Shown: positions 1 to 8,032, counted from the first letter of the stretch. The stretch: DNA of 30,462 nucleotides from Methanocorpusculum sp. (GCA_029987245.1 DALTWG010000012.1:1-30462); one strand, 5' to 3'. Notes: a model not told the origin generated them from the letters alone. Translations and numbers: made by a program.

Positions 1-19
1 AGAAATTGCATTCTAGCCA

Positions 20-115
20 ATCATCAACCGTTGATTCCGTGAATTCCGTTGAATTTTGTGTTTTCCGTGTTTTCCGTGGTGATGTCCGTGGTGAATTCCG
101 TGTTGGAATGACGAG
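20..115. repeat. Degenerate TTCCGTG direct repeats
   Basis: The core TTCCGTG or TCCGTGG recurs about seven times with irregular spacing. The 12-mer TCCGTGGTGAAT at 85-96 reappears inverted at 28442-28453, inside the left inverted repeat of the GNAT module, so it may be a dispersed genomic motif. The spacing is too irregular for a CRISPR array. Confidence 0.55.
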
Positions 116-391
116 TTAAGAGACACGCCAAAAATGCACCTAACTTTTTCTATTCACTGAATGAGATAGGCTCAACTGTCAAATTCAGGGTGTATACTCC
201 TTAAATGCTTCTTTGACTTATCTTTCGTGAAGGCAGGATTTTTATGTCCAAAGTTCACCAATGTCATACGTGTAATTTCACCTTCTCATACCCTATCCTT
301 TCTCTCTCAAGATACATCGCAAGTGTATCCTGATTTTTGTAATCTTTTTAGCAAAATAGTGACATCAGAACCCTGCGTCATCACAGCAAAA

Positions 392-450
392 CCCTGAGGC
401 GGTTCGCCGGGAGTGGAGCACGGTTTTTCCGTGCGATTGCTCAGCGGGGG
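392..450 (+). repeat. Structured repeat, copy 1 (two hairpins inside an outer stem)
   Basis: The 15-mer at 395-409 (TGAGGCGGTTCGCCG) and the block at 416-438, which starts GAGCACGG and ends CCGTGCGATT, both occur again in the same order at 30189-30203 and 30211-30233. Inner hairpins are GGCG-GTT-CGCC and GCACGG-TTTTT-CCGTGC. In this copy CCCTGAG (392-398) can pair with CTCAG-c-GGG (440-448), closing a possible three-way junction. It could be a small RNA, a REP-like element or a protein-binding site; the sequence does not decide. Confidence 0.6.
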
Positions 451-538
451 TAACTTTCATCATCTGTCAGCTGCCTTATAGATATGGCGTCCCAAGAGAA
501 TAAATTATCTCATAGAACGACAAAGAATATTATATCGA

Positions 539-1207
539 ATGGAAGGCAGACGAACAGTAACAATAGGTGTCACCATAAACCTCGGCAACTATGAAAACCT
601 GCATCTTGAAGTCTCAGATACTGCAGAAACACTTGCAGAGGCAGCCGCTTTGCGCCGTTTTCTTGCAGATGTACTGGGTGATTTTGCGCAGAACAATGCA
701 ACCGCAAAAGATGCAGTCGACCGGTATAAAGAGCGCATATTAGACGACGCGCCGGGTTATGCGGACGAAACGGTGTCAGAGGAGTATGCAGGATACGCAC
801 CGGAAACGGAAAAAGAAACGGAGCAGGAGCCGAAAACCGAAAACGCTGCAGTAGAGGAGCCGGTTTCTTTTATGTTTGCAGATGCCGGGCAAAAGCCGGA
901 AACCGTATCTGAATCGGAACCGGAATACGCCCCCGCTGCCGAATCCGAACCGGAAGGCGAACCTGAACCGCAACCCGCCCCCGCGCCTGTCTTTGAGCCG
1001 CCGGTTTTTGTCCCTGCACCTGCCATCGCACCTGCTGAAATAAAGCCCCCGGAGCCGGAGCCGGAACCGGAACCGGAACCTGAGGTTCCTGCCGGCGAAT
1101 TCACCTGCGAGCGCTGCGGCGACCCGGTAAGCAAAATCCAGCATGATGTCTCACGCATGTTCACCGGCAAAACACTGTGCAAAAGATGCTTTAACTCAAC
1201 ACGGTAA
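539..1207 (+). CDS. Hypothetical zinc-ribbon protein with acidic Pro/Glu-rich linker, upstream of cdc6
   Basis: 222 aa in three parts. Residues 1-70 form a compact domain starting with a strand-rich TVTIGVTINLGNYENLHLEV segment followed by helices. Residues 75-185 are low-complexity, rich in Glu, Pro and Ala with EPEPEPEP runs, probably a disordered linker. Residues 188-219 form a treble-clef-like zinc site with CERC and CKRC pairs. It ends 2 nt before the cdc6 start, so the two are almost certainly co-transcribed, suggesting a DNA-replication or DNA-binding role; that is inference. There is no clear Shine-Dalgarno before ATG 539, which fits a leaderless transcript. I do not recognise the family with certainty. 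Confidence 0.8.
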   Translation: MEGRRTVTIGVTINLGNYENLHLEVSDTAETLAEAAALRRFLADVLGDFAQNNATAKDAVDRYKERILDDAPGYADETVSEEYAGYAPETEKETEQEPKTENAAVEEPVSFMFADAGQKPETVSESEPEYAPAAESEPEGEPEPQPAPAPVFEPPVFVPAPAIAPAEIKPPEPEPEPEPEPEVPAGEFTCERCGDPVSKIQHDVSRMFTGKTLCKRCFNSTR

Positions 1208-1209
1208 CC

Positions 1210-2343
1210 ATGGCGCTGCAGGACACACTTCTCAACTGGGACCAGACGCTTTTCAAAGACATTGAGGTATTTGACATAGACTATGTGCCTAGTCAGTTCC
1301 AGTTCCGTGAAAAACAGATGGAGCAGATGGCATTTGCTGTAAAACCCGCTCTGCGCGGCGGGAGGGTTACGCCTGTCGTCTGCCGGGGTCTTCCCGGGAC
1401 CGGCAAAACCACGTCGGTGCACAAACTCTTTGACGAAATAGAAGGCGCTACGAAAAAAATCGTGCCCGTCTTGGTAAACTGCAATATTGACAATACTGAG
1501 TTTGCGATTTTTTCCCGGATATACAACAAACTGACCGGCAGCGTCTGCCCCGCTTCGGGCACCGCGCTCAAATCGCTTTTGGACGGGCTTGCAAAATACA
1601 TTGCCGATGAAAAGATTGTGCCGCTGATATGTCTTGATGATGCAAATTATCTTGTCTATTCCCGGGAACTGAACAATGTGCTCTATCCGCTGATGCGGTT
1701 TCATGAAGAATACAGCGGTGTCAGTTTCGGCATCATTCTGATTTTATCCGACCTTTCCATTTCGATGGAGGCGGAGCTTGATGTGCGCGTCCGTTCGGTC
1801 TTCCGGTATGAAACAGTCGAGTTCACTCCTTACACCGCGCGCGAAATTGCAGGGATTTTAAACGCCAGAGTAAAACAGGGTCTGTATCCGAAGGTGATGC
1901 CCGGTGAAATTATGGACGCTGTCGTTGACTTAACGATGCAGTCGGGAAGCGACATCCGCACGGGTCTTGATTTAATCCGGCGCTCTGCCTTGTATGCGGA
2001 AAACGAGGCGCGCACGTCTGTACAGATAACCGATGTAAAGCGGGCGTTTGAAGCTTCCCGCGATGCATATCTGTCCGGTATGCTTGGCATGCTTTCAAAG
2101 GATGAAGCCATGGTCCTGAAAACAATTGTTGAGCTCGGGTATGCAAAAGAGGAAATTACGGCAAAGATTCTCCGCGCAAAGCTTGGCAAAAGTGCGCCAA
2201 AGGTTTCGCGCTTTAATCTCATCTTAGACAAACTGCAGGCCGTGCAGTTTATTTCCATCGAATATGTCAAACAGGACAGAACGCGGCAGAGATTAATTAA
2301 ACTGGTGCGGGACCCTGACCGGCTTCGGGAAATGATGCAGTAA
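1210..2343 (+). CDS. cdc6: Orc1/Cdc6-type DNA replication initiation protein
   Basis: 377 aa AAA+ ATPase of the archaeal Orc1/Cdc6 family, which binds origin repeats and recruits the MCM helicase. Walker A is GLPGTGKTT at residues 60-68. Walker B is LICLDDANY at about 139-147, with Asp where most family members have the catalytic Glu (DE). The usual sensor-1 Asn position reads ILSDLS, so the ATPase site is slightly atypical. The C-terminal 90 residues match the winged-helix DNA-binding part. Length is normal for the family. It follows the zinc-ribbon gene by 2 nt. The divergent motifs suggest the secondary Orc/Cdc6 paralogue often found in methanogens rather than the main initiator, but this is inference. 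Confidence 0.9.
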   Translation: MALQDTLLNWDQTLFKDIEVFDIDYVPSQFQFREKQMEQMAFAVKPALRGGRVTPVVCRGLPGTGKTTSVHKLFDEIEGATKKIVPVLVNCNIDNTEFAIFSRIYNKLTGSVCPASGTALKSLLDGLAKYIADEKIVPLICLDDANYLVYSRELNNVLYPLMRFHEEYSGVSFGIILILSDLSISMEAELDVRVRSVFRYETVEFTPYTAREIAGILNARVKQGLYPKVMPGEIMDAVVDLTMQSGSDIRTGLDLIRRSALYAENEARTSVQITDVKRAFEASRDAYLSGMLGMLSKDEAMVLKTIVELGYAKEEITAKILRAKLGKSAPKVSRFNLILDKLQAVQFISIEYVKQDRTRQRLIKLVRDPDRLREMMQ

Positions 2344-2365
2344 ATGATGCAGTAAATAATGCAGT
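2330..2365 (+). repeat. Three 12-bp tandem repeats across the cdc6 stop codon
   Basis: AAATGATGCAGT is repeated twice exactly (2330-2341, 2342-2353) and once with one change (AAATAATGCAGT, 2354-2365). The first unit encodes the last codons and the stop of cdc6, and each later unit regenerates an in-frame TAA, giving three consecutive stops. It looks like slippage-generated expansion. Confidence 0.8.
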
Positions 2366-2462
2366 AATACCTTCCCTGCTTCTCTTTTTTCACACCATCA
2401 AGTAACAAGCATTATCTGTTTCCCGCACCAATATCAACGTATACTCTCTTAGGAGGATTACT

Positions 2463-3407
2463 ATGGTTAGTGTAAATGAACTTGGATTGGATCTCTTCGA
2501 TGAACTCGTAGAGAACGCAGATTTATTCAATGTCGCATACCATGAACTTGACTGCGGTGCGCGCATTGTCGACTGCGGTGTAGCAGTTCCGGGCGGATAC
2601 GGCGCGGGCGACTACTTTACCCGTATCTGCATGGGCGGTCTTGGCGACATTGCTTTCAGACAGGGTATGGTTGGCAGTTTCCCGATGACCTTTATCGATG
2701 TCAACACCGATTTTGCGGCAATCTCCTGCCTCGGTTCCCAGAAGGCAGGCTGGAGTATCAAGCACGACGGTTTCTTTGCAATGGGTTCGGGACCTGCAAG
2801 AGCACTTTCTCTGCAGCCGAAACACACCTATGAAGTCATCGATTACCAGGATGAGTCTGATTTTGCCGTAATCTGTCTTGAAGCAGACAAGCTTCCGTCA
2901 GAGTCTGTCCTGAAGATGATTGCAGAAAAGTGCAAGGTGGATGTAAGCAATGTCTGCGCACTTGTTGCACCGACTTCTTCCATTGTTGGTTCCATTCAGG
3001 TTGCAGGCCGTTGTGTTGAGACTGCGGTCTACAAGCTCAATGAACTCGGTTTTGACACCAGAAAGATTATTGCAGCAGCAGGTACCGCACCGATTCCGCC
3101 GGTACGCGGCCCCAAGCTTGCAATGGGTGTCACCAACGATGCAACCATTTATCACGGTCAGATTTACCTGACTATGAACGCACCGGAAATTGTTGACTAC
3201 CTTGAAAAGATTCCAAGCTGCGCATCCAACGGATACGGTCAGCCATTTAATGACATCTTCAAGGCGGCAGGCTACGACTTCTTCAAGATTGACAAGTCGC
3301 TGTTCTCTCCGGCAGAGGTTGTTATCAACGAGACTTCCTCCGGCAAGGTCTACCATGTAGGCAAGATTGATCCTGCGGTAACGCTGAAGTCCTTTGGTTT
3401 AGCATAA
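2463..3407 (+). CDS. mch: Methenyltetrahydromethanopterin cyclohydrolase
   Basis: 314 aa, full length for the family. It interconverts 5,10-methenyl-H4MPT and 5-formyl-H4MPT in the C1 pathway of methanogenesis from CO2, in the cytoplasm. Typical family stretches are seen throughout, for example the N-terminal VSVNELGLDLFDEL, the Gly-rich VPGGYGAGDYFTRICMGG around residue 40, and the APIPPVRGPKLAMG segment near residue 210. A strong Shine-Dalgarno AGGAGGA lies at 2451-2457, five nt before the ATG. It stands alone, with a 119-nt gap to cdc6 that should hold its promoter. Codon use is typical of a highly expressed gene. Confidence 0.97.
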   Translation: MVSVNELGLDLFDELVENADLFNVAYHELDCGARIVDCGVAVPGGYGAGDYFTRICMGGLGDIAFRQGMVGSFPMTFIDVNTDFAAISCLGSQKAGWSIKHDGFFAMGSGPARALSLQPKHTYEVIDYQDESDFAVICLEADKLPSESVLKMIAEKCKVDVSNVCALVAPTSSIVGSIQVAGRCVETAVYKLNELGFDTRKIIAAAGTAPIPPVRGPKLAMGVTNDATIYHGQIYLTMNAPEIVDYLEKIPSCASNGYGQPFNDIFKAAGYDFFKIDKSLFSPAEVVINETSSGKVYHVGKIDPAVTLKSFGLA

Positions 3408-3470
3408 GAATACTGATAAAATAGTGATTCCATCACTATTTTTCCGGCAGACGTCTTTTGAAAAATTTCT

Positions 3471-4036
3471 ATGGATGATATTTTACCGGTTGCAAACCGC
3501 GCGGAGTTTCGCGCATGGCTTTTTCTGCATCACGCCGATGCAAACGAGTGCTGGCTTGCGCTCAAATCCGGCGAGCCGAAACCGGGCGCGTTTTATTATC
3601 TTGATGCAGTGGAAGAGGCGCTGTGTTTTGGATGGATTGACAGCGTAAAACATACGCTTGACCCGAAAAATCATGTTATGGCGCAGCGCTTTTCGCCGCG
3701 GAGAAAGGGTGGGGTGTGGTCGGAATTAAACAATGAGGGTGTCGCCGTCTTGAGCGCCTCGGGCTTATGACAGATGCGGGGCGCGCTGTACTTCCTGATT
3801 TGGATGAGGAGTTTAGGGCGTCTGATGAAATCAGGGAGCTGATTGCAAGCGACCCGGTTGCTGCACAAAATTTCGCCGGTTTTCCGCCGCTGTATCAGAG
3901 AATCAGGATAAACACGCTTGAGCGCATCCGCCATATTCCGGCATCTTATGAGCGCATGACGCGCAATTTTTTGGAGAAAACTCGCGAGGGGAAAATGTAT
4001 GGTGCCTGGACGGATTTTGGCAGGCTGTATCCATAA
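3471..4036 (+). pseudogene. YdeI/OmpD-associated family protein, broken by one frameshift
   Basis: Two adjoining frames together make one YdeI-type protein of about 188 aa. Frame one (ATG 3471, stop at 3770) gives residues 1-99, including the CFGWIDSVKHTLD and QRFSPRRKGGVWSELN signatures. The second frame continues with LERLGLMTDAGRAVLPDL, which is how family members continue. The shift lies at about 3744-3749: GCCGTCTTGAG would read through as A-R-L-E if one C were restored (GCCCGTCTTGAG). Both halves are otherwise clean, so it is either a very recent pseudogene or a sequencing error. A downstream ATG at 3767 could start the second half alone. Function in the family is poorly known; bacterial relatives are linked to stress or peptide resistance. 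Confidence 0.8.
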
Positions 4037-4075
4037 GGATTAATATCTATGAAAGCAAATAGTATAGAGCACGTT

Positions 4076-4149
4076 GGTCTCGTGGTCTAGTCGGTTATGA
4101 CGCCAGCCTTACATGCTGGAGGTCCGGGGTTCGAATCCCTGCGGGACCA
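4076..4149 (+). tRNA. tRNA-Val (anticodon UAC)
   Basis: A 74-nt cloverleaf. The acceptor stem GGTCTCG pairs with CGGGACC with discriminator A at 4149. The anticodon stem CCAGC/GCTGG is perfect, with loop CTTACAT giving anticodon UAC (valine GUA/GUG codons). The T arm is CGGGG-TTCGAAT-CCCTG with the canonical TTCGAAT loop. The D arm contains GTC/GAC with a GG in the loop. CCA is not encoded and there is no intron. An A/T-rich stretch about 20 nt upstream (AAATAGTATA) may be its promoter. Confidence 0.97.
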
Positions 4150-4158
4150 TTTCTTTTT

Positions 4159-4362
4159 ATGACAATTACCCGCATTCTTAGGATGAAACTGCCGCTGACA
4201 CTTTTTGTTCTGGCAATGGTTTTATTCATCGCAGCGGTTGTACTGTTTTTTGCAGGCATTGAACTGCCGGGTTATCTCTGTATTGCGACCGGATGCACGC
4301 TTTTGTTTATCTGGGTTGCTGTTGTTTCCATGCGCATTGGAAAAACAGGCGGCGAAGAATAA
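4159..4362 (+). CDS. Small two-helix membrane protein, hypothetical
   Basis: 67 aa, beginning 9 nt after the tRNA. It has two strongly hydrophobic segments (about residues 11-31 and 38-57) and a basic/polar C-terminus (RIGKTGGEE). A later ATG at 4183 (M9) would leave both helices intact and is an equally possible start; neither has a clear Shine-Dalgarno. The hydrophobic pattern supports a real gene, but I recognise no family. It may be read through from the tRNA promoter. Confidence 0.5.
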   Translation: MTITRILRMKLPLTLFVLAMVLFIAAVVLFFAGIELPGYLCIATGCTLLFIWVAVVSMRIGKTGGEE

Positions 4363-4418
4363 AAACAAAAAGACGCATTATCACCTCCAATGCAAAACTC
4401 TTATCCCGTACAAGCGCG

Positions 4419-4505
4419 AATATATAAACACCTTAGTACGCCGGCACGCTTCACAGCCGGCAATATATTCGGTCTTAACGGGGAAGAGAAATAGATATTC
4501 CCGTT
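4419..4505 (+). promoter_or_regulatory. Promoter and structured leader of the MEMO/mevalonate operon
   Basis: A good archaeal TATA-like box AATATATAAAC lies at 4419-4429, and a second possible one AATATATTC at 4462-4470. Between the first box and the ATG at 4516 are two inverted repeats: GCCGGC at 4440-4445 with GCCGGC at 4456-4461, and AACGGGGAA (4477-4485) with TTCCCGTT (4498-4505), pairing over 8 bp with one bulged G. The second hairpin sits just before the start codon and could influence translation or bind a regulator. Regulation is inference. Confidence 0.45.
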
Positions 4506-4515
4506 TCTATACTAA

Positions 4516-5337
4516 ATGCACACAAAAATAGCAGCGGATGCAGACAACATACGCCATCCGGCACTTGCGGGTATGTTCTACCCGGGCGGCGCGGCCGAGT
4601 TACAGGCAGAGTTAACCTCGTTTTTTGCAAGCACGGTTACGTCTGTAACCAGCCCCTTTGGTATTGTGGTGCCGCATGCGGGCTACATTTACAGCGGAAA
4701 GACCGCGGCGGTTTCCTTTGGCAAAATTCCTGCGGATTTTTCCGGCACCTTTGTTATTCTTGCACCAAGCCATCAGGGATACCCGACGTCGGTCTCTGAC
4801 CTCGTCTGGGAAACGCCTATAGGCAATGCTGTGCCGGACCCCGGATTTATCCGCGCGCTTGACCTGCCCAGGTCAAACGACATCGCGCGCCGGCAGGAAA
4901 ACTCTATCGAGGTGTTGATACCGTTTATTGTCCACCGGTTCCCCGAGGCAAAAATCGTGCCCGTGCTGTTGGGCGACCAGAGCCCTTCCGGCGCGCATTA
5001 TGTTGCATCAGCCGTCACAGCCGCTGCGGAAAAAACCGGGGTTCGACCTGTCGTTATTGCATCCAGCGACTGCTCGCATTACGTACCAAAAGCGCGCGCG
5101 CAAAATGATGACCTCACCGTCCTTGCCGCCCTTAAAAATCTTGACACCAGCGCATTTTATGCGGCCCTTCGCAAAATCCGCCCGTCAATGTGCGGCTTTG
5201 GCTGCATTGCCGCGGCGGCGGAAATCTGCCGCGCGTTTGGTGCTGCAGAGGCGCGCGTTCTCTTATACACCACATCAGGCGAGGTAACCGGCGACTTTGA
5301 TGAAGTCGTCGGCTACGCAGCCGTGGAGGTTGTCTGA
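4516..5337 (+). CDS. MEMO1 family protein (AmmeMemoRadiSam system protein B)
   Basis: 273 aa, matching the MEMO1 family over its full length: HPALAGMFYPGG at the N-terminus, then GIVVPHAGYIYSGKTAA, the ILAPSHQG segment and SSDCSHYVP. The fold is related to class III extradiol dioxygenases, and conserved His residues such as those in PHAGY and SDCSHY correspond to the metal-site region. Its biochemical role in archaea is unsettled. It is the first gene of the mevalonate cluster and overlaps mevalonate kinase by 1 nt (TGATG), so it is translationally coupled to isoprenoid synthesis. Confidence 0.92.
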   Translation: MHTKIAADADNIRHPALAGMFYPGGAAELQAELTSFFASTVTSVTSPFGIVVPHAGYIYSGKTAAVSFGKIPADFSGTFVILAPSHQGYPTSVSDLVWETPIGNAVPDPGFIRALDLPRSNDIARRQENSIEVLIPFIVHRFPEAKIVPVLLGDQSPSGAHYVASAVTAAAEKTGVRPVVIASSDCSHYVPKARAQNDDLTVLAALKNLDTSAFYAALRKIRPSMCGFGCIAAAAEICRAFGAAEARVLLYTTSGEVTGDFDEVVGYAAVEVV

Positions 5338-6209
5338 TGGCAACCTGGAGCGCGCCGGGCAAAGTCTTCCTCTTCGGGGAACACGCCGTTGTCTATGGCA
5401 AACCAGGTATTGCCATGGCAATCAAGCCCCGCGTCTATGTAACTGTGCGCCACTCGCGCTACTACCAGAAACCAAATTCGCCTTACATTGCGGAATGCTT
5501 CAATGTCATGGACGTAAAAGGCAGCGTCTATGTGCGCTCGCAGCTTCCGTCTGCATCGGGGCTCGGGAGTTCGGCTGCAGTGACTGTTGCAACACTGTTT
5601 GCCATCAATGACGAGTTCGAGCTCGGCTACTCCAAAGAGGAGGTGGCAAACTTTGCCCATGAAGTGGAAAAAATCACGCAGAAAGGCCGGGCTTCTGCCA
5701 CGGATACCTATGTCTCCACCCACGGGGGCATGGTGTTAATCCGCGGCGATGAAAAACGCCGGCTGATTCCGCCGGAAAATTTCAGCATTGTAATAGGCAA
5801 CACGCTTGTTTCGCACAACACCTCCGAGATGGTTGCCCGCGTTGCGGAGCTGAAGGCGAAGTCTCCTGTGGTCGCCGACTCTATTATGAATGCAATCGGC
5901 GCGCTAACCATGGATGCGATGCACAAATTTGAAAACCATAAGGAACTGGGTGCCCTTATGAATCAGAACCATGCCTTGCTGGACGCTTTGGGTGTGGGAC
6001 ATCCGGCGCTTTCTGCCATGGTTCTTGCGGTGCGCAATGCCGGCGCGTTCGGCGCTAAACTTTCCGGTGCCGGGGGCGGCGGCTGTATCTGGGCGCTGTG
6101 TCCGAAAAGCGCCCGTCACAAGGTGATTGCAGCCATCGAACGCTGCGAGGGAAGGCCGATTCCGACATTCATTGACACGGAAGGGGTGAAAAAAGAACAT
6201 GACGAGTGA
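5337..6209 (+). CDS. mvk: Mevalonate kinase (GHMP family)
   Basis: 290 aa. It phosphorylates mevalonate to mevalonate-5-phosphate with ATP, the first kinase step towards archaeal lipid precursors. All three GHMP motifs are visible: PGKVFLFGEHAVVYGKPGIA near residues 7-26, the ATP loop LPSASGLGSSAA at 70-81, and KLSGAGGGGCIWAL at 241-254. The start overlaps the stop of the MEMO gene, and the end overlaps the next kinase by 11 nt. No phosphomevalonate decarboxylase or dehydratase gene is in the window, so the rest of the route must be encoded elsewhere. Confidence 0.95.
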   Translation: MATWSAPGKVFLFGEHAVVYGKPGIAMAIKPRVYVTVRHSRYYQKPNSPYIAECFNVMDVKGSVYVRSQLPSASGLGSSAAVTVATLFAINDEFELGYSKEEVANFAHEVEKITQKGRASATDTYVSTHGGMVLIRGDEKRRLIPPENFSIVIGNTLVSHNTSEMVARVAELKAKSPVVADSIMNAIGALTMDAMHKFENHKELGALMNQNHALLDALGVGHPALSAMVLAVRNAGAFGAKLSGAGGGGCIWALCPKSARHKVIAAIERCEGRPIPTFIDTEGVKKEHDE

Positions 6210-6957
6210 TGTCAGGATTATTAAAATCGGCGGCAGTGTCTTAACCGACAAAACAAAAGCCGGTGCCATATGCGGGCCTGCGGTGCACAGGATTGCACAA
6301 GATATTGCCGCCGCACAATCCTGCGCCCCGCTTATTATTGTGCATGGCGCCGGCTCCTGCGGGCATCCGGAGGCGGCCGCCTGGCACATTCAGGCGGGCG
6401 TGACAAAAGAAAACGCGCCGGGCATCGCAAAAACGCATGAAGCGGTATCTGCCCTTAACGCCGGCTTTGTTGCGGCGCTGCAAAGCGCCGGTGTTCCAGC
6501 CGTCGGCTTCCACCCGTTTGAAGCCGCCCTTGCCGGAGGCGGGCGGCTTGTCTTTTGCGGGCTTGAGCAGATACGCGCCCTGCTGTCTGTAGGTCTTGTT
6601 CCGGTACTGCACGGCGACGTGGTAATGGATTTGGAGCGCGGCGCCTGTATTGTTTCCGGCGACCAGATTGTGCCCTTCCTTGCAAAGGCTCTTTGCGCCG
6701 CGGATGTCGGCATTGTCACCGAAACCGGCGGCGTGCTTGCAGACGGGGCGATTGTTCCCAAAATCACCCGCGAAACAGTCGCCGCGCTGGACTTCAGCAC
6801 CCAATCCGGCGGCGCCGATGTCACCGGCGGCATGAAAGGAAAAATCGATGAACTCCTGCTCCTTGCGGATGCAGGTATTCCGTCGCATATTTTTGCGCCG
6901 GAATACGTAACAAACTATCTGGAAAAAATTGCATATCCGGGAACCACAGTACAATGA
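6199..6957 (+). CDS. ipk: Isopentenyl phosphate kinase
   Basis: 252 aa of the amino acid kinase family. It makes isopentenyl diphosphate from isopentenyl phosphate in the archaeal mevalonate pathway. Key signs are IKIGGSVLTDK (residues 8-18), the HGAGSCGH loop at 49-56, and GDVVMD plus SGDQIVPFLA further on. The usual family loop reads HGGGSFGH, so this protein has Ala and Cys at two normally conserved positions while keeping both His residues. It overlaps mvk by 11 nt and the isomerase gene by 4 nt (ATGA). The context makes the assignment secure. Confidence 0.93.
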   Translation: MTSDVRIIKIGGSVLTDKTKAGAICGPAVHRIAQDIAAAQSCAPLIIVHGAGSCGHPEAAAWHIQAGVTKENAPGIAKTHEAVSALNAGFVAALQSAGVPAVGFHPFEAALAGGGRLVFCGLEQIRALLSVGLVPVLHGDVVMDLERGACIVSGDQIVPFLAKALCAADVGIVTETGGVLADGAIVPKITRETVAALDFSTQSGGADVTGGMKGKIDELLLLADAGIPSHIFAPEYVTNYLEKIAYPGTTVQ

Positions 6958-8018
6958 CAGAACTCACTTCATCACGAAAACTTGACCACCTCCGCTTAGC
7001 AAGAGACGCTGACGTCACCTTCGGTGATGCGGGATTTGATGACATTATCTTAAAACACAATGCCCTGCCGGAGTGCTCGCTGGATGAAATCGATACGAGT
7101 GCCGGACTTTTCGACCGGAGATTTTCCCTGCCGCTGTTTATTGAAGCGATAACCGGCGGGCATCCGGATACCAGGGAAGTGAACCGTGTTTTAGCCGCCG
7201 CCGCGGAAAAATATACTATTCCGATGGGTGTCGGCTCGCAGCGCGCGGCGCTGGAAAACCCGGCGCTTGCCGACAGTTTTACTATCGTCCGTGATACCGC
7301 TCCCCATGCATTCCTTTGCGCCAATCTGGGCGCAGTACAGCTTGTGCAGCATGGAATGGAATGGGTTGACCAGGCGGTTGAGATGATTGAAGCAGACGCG
7401 GTCTGCATTCACTTAAACTTCCTCCAGGAAGCGCTTCAGCCCGAAGGAGACCATGACGCGCGCGGGGTGCTTTCTGCCGTCGCTGAAGCCTGCCGCGAAT
7501 CAAAGGTGCCTGTTATTGTCAAAGAGACGGGCTGTGGAATTTCAGATGATGTCATTGACAAATTTATTACTGACACACAGGAGTTTGCACAATACCCGTC
7601 TGCATTTGACATAGGCGGCTTTGGCGGCACTTCCTGGGCAAAAATCGAAGGTCTGCGCGCTGCCGGTGATAAAACGCTTGAGTCCGCTTCCCGGACGTTC
7701 CTGAACTGGGGCATTCCGACCGTGGTCAGCATTTTTGAGGTAGCTAACAGTACACTTTGTCCGGTGATCGCATCAGGCGGTCTTATGTCCGGACTTGACA
7801 TAGCAAAAGCCCTCGCAATCGGGGCGGATTTTACCGGTATGGCGTTGCGTCTGGTAAAACCTGCACTTAGCGGCGAGGCGGCATTGAACGACACCATTGA
7901 ACAACTCCGGCGGGAACTCAAAACTGCAATGTTTCTCACCGGCAGTAAGAACATAACTGCTTTGCAGGATGCAGCATATTATGTAACAGGGCGCGTCAGG
8001 GAAATGACGCGCAGATAA
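6954..8018 (+). CDS. fni: Type 2 isopentenyl-diphosphate delta-isomerase (FMN-dependent)
   Basis: 354 aa. It converts IPP to DMAPP using reduced FMN. Family motifs include SRKLDHLRLA at the N-terminus, EAITGGHPDT, MGVGSQRAALENP, CIHLNFLQEALQPEGD, VIVKETGCGIS and a DIGGFGGTSWAKIE segment matching the flavin/phosphate-binding loop. A late SGGLMSGLDIAKALAIGAD stretch is the second phosphate loop of the TIM barrel. Length is normal. It starts inside the stop of ipk (ATGA overlap), and RNase J begins 14 nt after its end. Confidence 0.95.
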   Translation: MTELTSSRKLDHLRLARDADVTFGDAGFDDIILKHNALPECSLDEIDTSAGLFDRRFSLPLFIEAITGGHPDTREVNRVLAAAAEKYTIPMGVGSQRAALENPALADSFTIVRDTAPHAFLCANLGAVQLVQHGMEWVDQAVEMIEADAVCIHLNFLQEALQPEGDHDARGVLSAVAEACRESKVPVIVKETGCGISDDVIDKFITDTQEFAQYPSAFDIGGFGGTSWAKIEGLRAAGDKTLESASRTFLNWGIPTVVSIFEVANSTLCPVIASGGLMSGLDIAKALAIGADFTGMALRLVKPALSGEAALNDTIEQLRRELKTAMFLTGSKNITALQDAAYYVTGRVREMTRR

Positions 8019-8032
8019 TTTACAGGTTTCAT

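Larger units (their letters stand above)
1..538. other. Intergenic region upstream of the zinc-ribbon/cdc6 pair, no supported gene
   Basis: No convincing reading frame is seen on either strand. Positions 20-115 carry degenerate direct repeats of a TTCCGTG core (TTCCGTGTTTTCCGTGG and variants). Positions 392-450 hold a structured repeat listed separately. The region lies directly upstream of an orc1/cdc6 operon, a common place for an archaeal origin, but I could not find a clear origin recognition box (dyad plus G-string), so I do not call an origin. An A/T-rich stretch near 498-508 is a possible TATA box for the gene starting at 539. Confidence 0.5.

Noticed and set aside
20..115. Possible CRISPR array from repeated TTCCGTG units
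   Set aside because: Units are only 7-12 nt, spacing is irregular, and there are no equal-length unique spacers or cas genes.
180..278. Short minus-strand frame of about 31 codons
   Set aside because: No ribosome site, no recognisable family and no coupling to a neighbour; too weak to call.
1..538. Replication origin upstream of cdc6
   Set aside because: No clear origin recognition boxes (dyad plus G-string) could be recognised by eye; position next to cdc6 alone is not enough.
757..1704. Long minus-strand open frame of 315 codons opposite the zinc-ribbon and cdc6 genes
   Set aside because: It is the antisense of a Glu/Pro low-complexity region and gives Gly/Ser-Ala repeats; both plus-strand genes are clearly real.
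3424..3648. 74-codon plus-strand frame at the start of the YdeI-type gene
   Set aside because: It is an out-of-frame shadow; the frame starting at 3471 carries the family motifs.
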